Assembly (NCBI GenBank): GCA_964196195.1
Contig: CAXMSE010000107.1
Span: forward strand, 1-6,520
Length of the DNA: 6,520 nt
Source: OFTM10 sp964196195
Lineage (GTDB): Bacteria > Actinomycetota > Acidimicrobiia > Acidimicrobiales > Aldehydirespiratoraceae
Reading direction: 5' to 3'
The first letter of the stretch is position 1; the number at the start of each line of letters is the position of its first letter. Below are positions 1-4,631 of this stretch, one piece after another. The notes under the pieces are model-generated. The model had not been told where the DNA came from and did no database searches. It saw only the letters and a list, made by a program, of their open reading frames with translations. The position numbers and the translations under genes are program-made.

Positions 1-446
1 CCTTCAAACCGGGCGGTGTAGTCCTCACCGGCGTGATTGGCGCTGCCGTCTTCGAGCAGGGGCTGGAGACATGACAGGTAGTCACGCATGTGCCTGATCG
101 GTTTCTCGAACTTCATGCCCCAGGTCTCTTCCACTACCGGCGCGTGGTTCACGCCCAATCCAAGTGCGAGCCGACCACCGGTGGCGGCCTGGGTGGTTAG
201 AGCCTTCGCCGCGAGGGCGGTGGGGTGAATTGGAAAGGTCGCGTTCACAGCGGTGCCGAGCTCTATGCCCGGCGCGCGTTCGGCCGCTAGTGCAATCACG
301 GTGAGCGCATCCACGAGACCGGTTTGGGCGAGCCACCAACCGGCGAGGCCGTCATCGGCCACCTTCTGGGCGTGGGCGACGAGCCGGGGCACGTCGGCGT
401 GGAGAAGCTCGGAGCTGCCATTGATGGAGATACGCATGGCGTTCAT
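1..446 (-). CDS. F420-dependent LLM-class oxidoreductase, N-terminal part (truncated by window edge)
   Basis: The reverse strand reads open from ATG at 446 to the window edge, giving 148 complete codons of a TIM-barrel luciferase-like protein; the C-terminal part lies outside. The N-terminus MRISINGSSELL (residues 4-15) is the first beta strand of actinobacterial F420-dependent LLM oxidoreductases resembling the MSMEG_4879-type family. The stretch GRLALGLGVNH (91-101), followed by a Trp-Gly-Met and a Glu-Lys-Pro-hx-His-Met-Arg-Asp-Tyr-Leu region (109-124), is the typical core of that family. Such enzymes transfer hydride between coenzyme F420 and an organic substrate in the cytoplasm; the substrate cannot be told from this part. 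A second ATG at 437 (MRIS) is an equally plausible start, and neither has a clear Shine-Dalgarno. The gene is divergent from the amidohydrolase across a short gap. Family membership is confident; the specific reaction is not. Confidence 0.88.
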   Translation of the reverse strand, partial: MNAMRISINGSSELLHADVPRLVAHAQKVADDGLAGWWLAQTGLVDALTVIALAAERAPGIELGTAVNATFPIHPTALAAKALTTQAATGGRLALGLGVNHAPVVEETWGMKFEKPIRHMRDYLSCLQPLLEDGSANHAGEDYTARFE

Positions 447-490
447 GCTAGGGGCTGTTGCGGCACGGCCGGATGGGGCAACATGGCGAG
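447..490. promoter_or_regulatory. Divergent intergenic region between oxidoreductase and amidohydrolase
   Basis: This gap of about 44 bp must hold the 5' signals of both divergent genes if the ATG at 446 (minus) and the ATG at 491 (plus) are the true starts. I see no convincing -35/-10 pair or Shine-Dalgarno on either strand, so leaderless or very short leaders are possible. If the amidohydrolase starts at 473 or at TTG 458, the gap shrinks further. Promoter function is inferred from geometry only. Confidence 0.35.
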
Positions 491-1723
491 ATGATCCTCA
501 CGATCCTCAACGGGACCCTCCTCGACACCACCCGGATGGAAATGGTGGGGGAGCGACACATCACGATCGAGGGCGACCGGATCGTGGATGTCGACACCTC
601 TATACCGAGTGTGGATGCCGATCTGGTGATCGACGCCAGGGGCCGGTATGTGATGCCCGGGTTCATAGATGCTCATGTCCACCATGTCATCACCACGATG
701 GACTTCCCCCGACTCCAGCGCCTGTCGACCACCGAAGTGGCTCTGGGCATGGGAAAACTTGCCGAAGCGACCGTTCGCCGTGGTTTCACGACGGTCCGTG
801 ACACCGGTGGAGACACGAGTGGCCTGGTGAGCGCCATCGCGGCTGGGCTGTGTGCGGGTCCTCGCATCGTCAGATCGGGGCGGGTGATATCGCAGACCGG
901 CGGGCACGGCGATCTCGACCCGGTCGAGGGTGGTGCCCTCTGCGCCTGTCAGATCCACACCAGCGGGCTCAGTCATGTTGCCGATGGCCCTAGCGCTGTT
1001 CGCCGCGCCGTGCGTACGGAACTGAGAGACGGCAGCGCCTTCATCAAGATCATGACGTCGGGCGGTGTCGCCTCGCCGAACGATCCCTTCGACTGTGTGC
1101 AATACAGCCCAGAGGAGATCCGGGCCGCAACGCTCGAGACCGATCACCGCCACACCTACACCACCTCGCACGCGTATCAGCCCGATGCGATCAGCATCGC
1201 CATCGAGAACGGGGTGAGGTGTATCGAGCACGGAAACATGGTGGATGCGCCAACTGCCGTTCGTATGGCCGAGCTCGGGGTGACGATGGTTCCCACTCTC
1301 GTGACCTACAAGGCCCTGGCGGAGCTCGGAGCCAAGCTTGGTCTGCCCCAGCGAAATATCGCCAAGAACGACGGGGTCTTCGAGGCGGGCCAGTCCTCGA
1401 TAGCGGTCGCCAAGGCGGCAGGGGTGGAGCTCGGGTTCGGCACCGATCTGTTGGGTGAGGCTCAGCCATGGCAGAACCGCGAGTTCGCCATCAGGGCAGC
1501 ACTCGAACCCGCAGTTGATGTCCTGAGGTCGATGTACGTCGTGAACGCACGCTTGTGCGGCCTCGAGGGAGAGGTGGGTGTCATCGCGCCGGGCATGGCA
1601 GCCGACGTCGTGGTCGCTGATGTCGACCCTCTTACGGATCTTGCTGCTCTTGGCGACCCCGAGGTGAACCTCTCGGCGATCGTGTGTCGCGGTGAGGTGC
1701 TTGCCGATCGACTGGATCACTGA
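491..1723 (+). CDS. Metal-dependent amidohydrolase (prolidase/imidazolonepropionase-like)
   Basis: A 410-residue protein from ATG 491 with the complete metal site of the amidohydrolase superfamily (Amidohydro_1). The HxH motif is H62/H64 in GFIDAHVHH, the candidate carboxylated lysine is K186 in AFIKIMTSGG, the metal histidines are H227 (SHAYQ) and H247 (IEHGN), and the catalytic aspartate is D319 (GFGTDLL). Conserved family segments include FTTVRDTGG and SQTGGHGD, and the C-terminal beta-sandwich stretch GVIAPGMAADVVVADVDPL. This arrangement matches the cytosolic binuclear-zinc dipeptidase/imidazolonepropionase-like group, known to hydrolyse Xaa-amino-acid dipeptides or related cyclic amides; the substrate here is unknown. 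Length is normal for the family and no key residue is missing. Start choice: the family usually begins at the ILNGTLLD strand, just after ATG 491. In-frame ATG 473 and TTG 458 would add 6 or 11 residues. No good ribosome-binding site separates them. Confidence 0.9.
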   Translation: MILTILNGTLLDTTRMEMVGERHITIEGDRIVDVDTSIPSVDADLVIDARGRYVMPGFIDAHVHHVITTMDFPRLQRLSTTEVALGMGKLAEATVRRGFTTVRDTGGDTSGLVSAIAAGLCAGPRIVRSGRVISQTGGHGDLDPVEGGALCACQIHTSGLSHVADGPSAVRRAVRTELRDGSAFIKIMTSGGVASPNDPFDCVQYSPEEIRAATLETDHRHTYTTSHAYQPDAISIAIENGVRCIEHGNMVDAPTAVRMAELGVTMVPTLVTYKALAELGAKLGLPQRNIAKNDGVFEAGQSSIAVAKAAGVELGFGTDLLGEAQPWQNREFAIRAALEPAVDVLRSMYVVNARLCGLEGEVGVIAPGMAADVVVADVDPLTDLAALGDPEVNLSAIVCRGEVLADRLDH

Positions 1724-1759
1724 AGCGGCAGTCGGCCAAGGAGAGGACTTTCGTCAGTA

Positions 1760-1772
1760 GCACCCGGGGTGC
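1760..1772. other. Short inverted repeat after the amidohydrolase
   Basis: GCACC-CGG-GGTGC forms a 5-bp GC-rich stem with a 3-nt loop, 36 nt past the amidohydrolase stop. No T-run follows, so it is at best a weak terminator or an incidental hairpin. Confidence 0.25.
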
Positions 1773-1788
1773 GCAGGGGCGACTCTGG

Positions 1789-1797
1789 TGATATAGC
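1789..1797 (+). promoter_or_regulatory. Possible extended -10 promoter for the small protein gene
   Basis: TGATATAGC reads as an extended -10 (TG, one base, then TATAGC) ending 18 nt before the ATG at 1816. The predicted transcript start would be near 1803-1805, giving a very short leader. I see no convincing -35 hexamer. Inferred from motif resemblance alone. Confidence 0.3.
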
Positions 1798-1815
1798 GAC
1801 GAAGGGAAAGCCGTC

Positions 1816-2127
1816 ATGCATACCTCGGCGAGGATCGGTAGCTATTCGGGCCCCGCCAAGCTGGGTGACGGCCATGTGATGGTCGAGCTCACCGCCCACT
1901 GTGAGCTGGGCGTATCCGGCACATTCGAAGAGGTGAAGTGGGACGGGGTGGCCTACATCCTCAACGGCGACGACCTGTATGAGATCATCGGCAGCCATGT
2001 CCCCATCGAGATCGAAGGCAGGACCGCCGAGATGGCGGCAGCCGGAGATTTCCTTCTCATGGAAGGGATCCACGAGATCCGCTTGATCGGCCGGGGCGCT
2101 CCACCATTCGAGATCGCAGTCGTCTGA
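1816..2127 (+). CDS. Small conserved-looking protein, possibly DUF4873-like
   Basis: A 103-residue soluble protein with no signal peptide or membrane segment. It opens with a short His/Ser-containing N-terminus and an IGSYSGPAKLGDG segment, continues as alternating beta-type stretches (HVMVELTAHCEL; VPIEIEGRTAEM), and ends with IRLIGRGAPPFEIAVV. The overall pattern of an N-terminal Y-x-G-x-A, a small beta domain and a terminal G-x-G-x-PPF resembles the DUF4873 domain often found at the end of, or beside, actinobacterial flavin monooxygenases. I recognise this only by pattern, and the central Trp/Gly signature of that domain is not clear, so it should be read as a hypothetical protein. The ATG at 1816 has a purine-rich stretch (GAAGGGA, 1801-1807) about 8 nt upstream. 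It lies 73 bp before the selenoprotein gene on the same strand, with a hairpin between them. Its function is unknown. Confidence 0.7.
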   Translation: MHTSARIGSYSGPAKLGDGHVMVELTAHCELGVSGTFEEVKWDGVAYILNGDDLYEIIGSHVPIEIEGRTAEMAAAGDFLLMEGIHEIRLIGRGAPPFEIAVV

Positions 2128-2145
2128 CAGGCGGTCGCGCTACCC

Positions 2146-2163
2146 CTGGCCCCAGCGGGCCAG
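2146..2163. repeat. Perfect 7-bp inverted repeat abutting the selenoprotein promoter
   Basis: CTGGCCC (2146-2152), CAGC loop, GGGCCAG (2157-2163). The two arms are exactly complementary. It starts 18 nt past the stop of the small protein gene and ends directly against the -10-like TATGGT. It could be an operator in the -35/-10 spacer or a GC-rich terminator hairpin for the gene before it. The following bases (TATGGTT) are not a clean U-tract, so a pure terminator role is less convincing. Confidence 0.5.
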
Positions 2164-2169
2164 TATGGT
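2164..2169 (+). promoter_or_regulatory. Probable -10 box of the selenoprotein gene
   Basis: TATGGT fits the actinobacterial TAnnnT -10 pattern. Transcription would start near 2176, leaving a leader of about 25 nt that contains the purine-rich ribosome-binding site at 2191-2200. No good -35 is visible about 17 bp upstream (TACCCC region), which is common in high-GC promoters or may indicate an activator. Confidence 0.4.
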
Positions 2170-2200
2170 TCGCCCCAACTCATGAGCTTCGGGAGAAGGA

Positions 2201-2653
2201 ATGAACGAGGGTGAGATTGTCGACGACTTCGAGCTCCTCGACCAGAACGGTGACGCTGTCACGCTGAGCAGCCTGGTTGAGCAGGGACCCCTGGTCCTCT
2301 TCTTCTACCCCAAGGCTATGACCCCTGGTTGAACCAAGGAAAGCTGCCATTTCCGCGATCTGGCCTCGGAGTTCGCAGAGCTCGGAGCATCCAGGGTGGG
2401 AATCAGCGCCGATCAGGTCGATCGGCAAAAGGAATTCGACAATCGCAACAGCCTGGGGTTCCCCCTGCTGAGCGACCCTGATCGCGAAGTGCACCGACTG
2501 TTCGGCACCCGGCGACCGGGTCGTCTGCCGGCCAAGCGAGCCACTTTTGTAATCGATTCGAACAGGCGCGTCGTGCGCGCCATCCGTAGTGAGACAAACA
2601 TGCTCGGCCACGCCGACGAAGCGCTCGAAGCTCTCGAAGAGCTGGTGAACTGA
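2201..2653 (+). CDS. Selenocysteine-containing peroxiredoxin (Bcp/PrxQ type), UGA recoded at codon 44
   Basis: Read through the TGA at 2330-2332, this frame encodes a 150-residue AhpC/TSA-fold peroxiredoxin of the Bcp/PrxQ class, the normal length for the family. The N-terminal half has the LVLFFYPKAMTPG strand and loop (31-43). The peroxidatic motif P-x3-T-x2-C appears as P37, T41 and UGA at 44, exactly where the reactive cysteine belongs. C49 sits five residues later, as does the resolving Cys of Bcp enzymes, and HFRDL follows. R113 in PAKRATFVID is the probable conserved active-site arginine. Such enzymes reduce H2O2 and organic hydroperoxides in the cytoplasm with thioredoxin-like donors; Sec would form a selenenylsulfide with C49. 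The start at ATG 2201 is supported by GGAG (2192-2195) with a 5-nt gap. The protein ends at an ordinary TGA (2651-2653). An ordinary gene call would keep only a fragment, for example from GTG 2396. A nonsense mutation or sequencing error is possible but is disfavoured by the exact position and the downstream hairpin. Confidence 0.88.
2330..2332 (+). other. In-frame UGA, probable selenocysteine codon (residue 44)
   Basis: The TGA replaces the TGC or TGT expected for the peroxidatic cysteine in the TPGC-T-K/A-E-S/A-C context of Bcp-type peroxiredoxins. There is no other stop in the frame from 2201 to 2650, and the protein resumes the family pattern in the very next codon. Decoding would need SelB, tRNA-Sec and the hairpin at 2344-2378. 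Confidence 0.85.
2344..2378 (+). promoter_or_regulatory. Candidate bacterial SECIS element
   Basis: Pairing 2344-2355 against 2367-2378 gives twelve stacked positions: CUGC with GCAG, a C-C mismatch, an A-U pair, a U-U mismatch, then UUCCG with CGGAG (including one U-G). The apical loop is 2356-2366 (CGAUCUGGCCU, 11 nt). The loop begins 23 nt after the UGA and its second base is G. These values agree with the published bacterial SECIS consensus as I recall it (loop about 16-37 nt after UGA, loop of 3-14 nt, a G in the first two loop bases). The element lies wholly within codons 48-60. Pairing was done by hand; no folding energy was computed. Confidence 0.72.
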
Positions 2654-2665
2654 GCGACGGTCGGT

Positions 2666-3235
2666 TCAGCTGAGGGACTCGTCGAGCCACACCGGGGCTC
2701 GATCGAGAAGAAACTCGGCCACGTACTGGCAGCGATCGAGTACATCGCAGAGCACTTCCTGACCGAGATAGATCCGGGCCAGGGTGACGTCGACGCGTGC
2801 GACGATCGCGATCGCCCGCTCAGCGGCATCGGTGACTGCCGCGAAGCTGTCAACGGCACTCACCTCCAGGGGAAGTTCGGTGCTGCCGATACCCGCAAGC
2901 TCGGTGGCGAGCACCAGAAGATCGGGTCCTGATGGCAGAGGAGGCAGGGCGAAGCTGATGGTGACCGGCACCGTGATGTCGGGGTCGGGCTCGCCCTCTT
3001 CGCCCACCCGGATGACTTCGTCCTCGAACCGGATCAGGGTGCGAGGATCGATTTCCAGCGCAAGATGCATGTCGAGAGGGCCATCACAGGCCCGATCGGG
3101 GTGGAGGTCCACTTCCCAAGTCTGCCGATTGGTGTAGGTCTCGATGAAGTGGCGCTCGTCGTGGACATGGAACCCGTGCTCGGCAACATGGTCCTTGAGA
3201 TCAGCGACAAAGCCCTGAAGATCAATCACTGCCAT
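2666..3235 (-). CDS. Hypothetical acidic protein, 189 aa
   Basis: A reverse-strand frame from ATG (3235) to TGA (2666-2668) that I cannot assign to a family. It is rich in Asp/Glu and lacks a signal peptide or obvious membrane helix, so a cytoplasmic soluble protein is likely. The first 50 residues contain clustered His, Asp and Trp (HGFHVHDERHF; QTWEVDLHPDRACDGPLDMHL), the middle has an EEGEPDPDI acidic stretch before a beta-type segment with LPPLPSGPD, and the C-terminal part looks helical (AAVTDAAERAIAIVARVDVTLARIY in outline). Its frame has the GC-rich third positions and long open length of a real gene, and opposite-strand frames across it show no domain. It converges on the selenoprotein with only 12 bp between stop codons, and diverges from the phosphatase. 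The start lacks a clear Shine-Dalgarno (GGCAGG lies about 12 nt upstream). Confidence 0.7.
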   Translation of the reverse strand: MAVIDLQGFVADLKDHVAEHGFHVHDERHFIETYTNRQTWEVDLHPDRACDGPLDMHLALEIDPRTLIRFEDEVIRVGEEGEPDPDITVPVTISFALPPLPSGPDLLVLATELAGIGSTELPLEVSAVDSFAAVTDAAERAIAIVARVDVTLARIYLGQEVLCDVLDRCQYVAEFLLDRAPVWLDESLS

Positions 3236-3324
3236 TGGCTACAGCCTGCCATCATTTTGACCGAGAGCGTCGCGAGATGGCACGGGTCCATGGTTTATGT
3301 CGTGAGACATGGTTCACTGCCGCG

Positions 3325-4068
3325 GTGGACGACTCCGAGCTCCTCACCGTGTTGCACGCCGCGGTCGATGCCGTGGTGGCAGCGTTCGACGGCCACGACG
3401 ACTGGGGTCTGTCTGGCGAGCGGGAGGGCCAGTACGCCAGTGATCTGGTGGCCGATGACGCGGCGCTGGAGGTCCTTACCGGTGCCGGTCTTCGCGTTCT
3501 GAGCGAGGAGAGTGGGCTCAGCCCGGGCCGCGGGATGGTGGCAGTTCTCGACCCGCTCGACGGATCCACCAATGCATCGCGCCCCCTGCCCTGGTACGCC
3601 ACCAGCATTTGTGCGGTCGATGACACTGGCCCTCGCGCATCGGTGGTCCACGATCATTCTGCGAACGTTCGCCACGATGCCATACGAGGCGGCGGTGCGA
3701 GGGTCGATGGCGCGCTGTTGGCGCGCCGCGAGAGCGTGGAGCTCGGTGACGCTCTGGTTGCAGTCAACGGTCTGCCTCCCCGCAACCCCGGCTGGGGACA
3801 GTTCCGCTGTTACGGGGCCGCTGCGCTCGACCTATGCGCGGTTGCCGACGGCAGGTTCGACGCCTTCGTCGACTACGACCATGATGCTCTTGGCGCGTGG
3901 GACTACCTCGGTGGTCTGCTCGTGTGCCGCGAGGCGGGCGTGGATGTGGTTGATGCCACGGGTCGCGATCTCGTCACCCTCGACCATCGGGACCGGCGCA
4001 CTCCTGTGGCGGCGCCGGGCGCACTCCTAGCCCCCTTGCTGCGAGCACGTCAGGAGGCCGACCAATGA
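3325..4068 (+). CDS. Inositol monophosphatase-family phosphatase
   Basis: A 247-residue protein (from GTG 3325) with the Mg-dependent sugar/nucleotide phosphatase fold. Three metal-site motifs are visible: the Glu pair in LSEESG (E61-E62), DPLDGSTN (D76 and D79), and the C-terminal WDYLGG (W192-D193). These match the family signatures DPxDG[ST] and WDxx[GA]G. The enzyme would dephosphorylate a small cytosolic phosphate ester such as inositol phosphate, histidinol phosphate, a sugar phosphate or a 3'-phosphoadenosine; the sequence does not decide which. Start choice is uncertain. GTG 3325 gives the usual short N-terminus ahead of DDSELLTVLHAAVDAV, whereas ATG 3277 adds 16 residues (MARVHGLCRE and so on) that do not look like the family; neither has a good ribosome-binding site. 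The 3' end overlaps the Nudix gene by ATGA (4065-4068), so the two are probably one operon. A substrate link between the two hydrolases is inference. Confidence 0.88.
   Translation: MDDSELLTVLHAAVDAVVAAFDGHDDWGLSGEREGQYASDLVADDAALEVLTGAGLRVLSEESGLSPGRGMVAVLDPLDGSTNASRPLPWYATSICAVDDTGPRASVVHDHSANVRHDAIRGGGARVDGALLARRESVELGDALVAVNGLPPRNPGWGQFRCYGAAALDLCAVADGRFDAFVDYDHDALGAWDYLGGLLVCREAGVDVVDATGRDLVTLDHRDRRTPVAAPGALLAPLLRARQEADQ
4052..4057 (+). promoter_or_regulatory. Strong Shine-Dalgarno for the Nudix gene
   Basis: AGGAGG is a perfect anti-16S complement, 7 nt before ATG 4065. It lies inside the end of the phosphatase gene and fixes the Nudix start at the ATGA overlap, consistent with reinitiation after the upstream stop. 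It is the clearest ribosome-binding site in the window. Confidence 0.75.
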
Positions 4069-4589
4069 CTCAACAATCGACCACCGGCTTGAGAGCCGTG
4101 CTCCACCGCTCCGTCTTGCGAGTGTTCGGTCATTTCCCCAAGCCGGCGCGCCGCTTCATCGTGCGGATTATCACTCCGAGCTGGACGGCCGGCGCGGTCG
4201 GGATCATCGAACGCGATGACGGGCGCTGGCTGCTGGTTAGGCCCGTTTACCGCAAGGCATGGGCGGTGCCGGGTGGGCTCATGAATCGAGGCGAGAGGCC
4301 GGAGCAGACTGTTCGTCGGGAACTCTCAGAGGAGCTTGGCATCGAGGTGGAGCTCACCGGCGAGCCCTGGGTGATCTACGACAGTGATCTACGCCGGCTC
4401 GATGCGGTCTTCCGTGGCCGTCTGAGGGAGGGGACCGATCCGGACACCATCGAGATCTGCACGCCGGAGCTGCTCGCCGTGGGCTGGTTCGACCCGGATG
4501 ATCCGCCCCAACTCGAAGAAGAGGCCCGCGATGTGGTGCTGCTCAGCCAACGCGTTCGCGAGGGCGGCGATCGGATACTTCTTCGCTAG
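4065..4589 (+). CDS. Nudix hydrolase
   Basis: A 174-residue cytosolic hydrolase with a perfect Nudix box at residues 71-93: G71, five residues, E77, seven residues, R85-E86-L87, S88, E89-E90-L91-G92-I93 (Gx5Ex7REUxEExGU). The Nudix fold starts at about residue 40 (SWTAGAVGIIERDDGRWLLV) and is followed by WAVPGG just before the box. Residues 1-38 form a basic extension (HFPKPARRFIVR) longer than in minimal Nudix proteins; it may be an extra helix, and its role is unknown. Members cleave nucleoside diphosphates linked to another moiety (ADP-ribose, dNTPs, NADH, CoA and others); the substrate cannot be read here. The start is set by the AGGAGG at 4052-4057, and the stop is TAG. It is coupled by ATGA to the phosphatase upstream, so both are probably expressed together. 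Confidence 0.92.
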   Translation: MTQQSTTGLRAVLHRSVLRVFGHFPKPARRFIVRIITPSWTAGAVGIIERDDGRWLLVRPVYRKAWAVPGGLMNRGERPEQTVRRELSEELGIEVELTGEPWVIYDSDLRRLDAVFRGRLREGTDPDTIEICTPELLAVGWFDPDDPPQLEEEARDVVLLSQRVREGGDRILLR

Positions 4590-4617
4590 GTGACCCTTCG
4601 GGTGGCGCTCGGCGCGC

Positions 4618-4623
4618 TACCTT
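4618..4623 (+). promoter_or_regulatory. Probable -10 box for a leaderless start of the SLH-dehydrogenase gene
   Basis: TACCTT (TAnnnT type) ends 8 nt before ATG 4632, the spacing expected if transcription starts at or next to the A of that ATG. No Shine-Dalgarno precedes 4632, which fits leaderless translation, common in actinobacteria. This would separate the gene from the phosphatase-Nudix operon despite the 42-nt gap. Confidence 0.4.
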
Positions 4624-4631
4624 CGTCGCCC

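Noticed and set aside
443..1720. Long reverse-strand open frame (425 codons) opposite the amidohydrolase
   Set aside because: It shows no recognisable domain and exactly shadows a strongly conserved amidohydrolase; long antisense frames are common in GC-rich DNA.
1760..1772. Intrinsic terminator of the amidohydrolase gene
   Set aside because: The stem is only 5 bp and no T-run follows, so I list it only as a weak inverted repeat.
2330..2332. Nonsense mutation or sequencing error making a peroxiredoxin pseudogene
   Set aside because: The stop hits precisely the peroxidatic Cys column, the rest of the frame is intact with no other lesion, and a bSECIS-like hairpin follows at the right distance. 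It is kept as the main alternative to test from reads.
2338..2354. Short hairpin GGAAA / UUUCC with a 7-nt loop as the SECIS
   Set aside because: Its loop starts only 10 nt after the UGA, too close for the bacterial SECIS pattern, and it excludes the longer 2344-2378 stem, which fits better.
2180..2611. Reverse-strand frame opposite the selenoprotein
   Set aside because: The plus strand encodes a complete peroxiredoxin; the opposite frame has no recognisable domain.
2396..2653. Separate short gene starting at GTG 2396
   Set aside because: This is the C-terminal part of the peroxiredoxin in the same frame. It lacks the catalytic site and has no ribosome-binding site.
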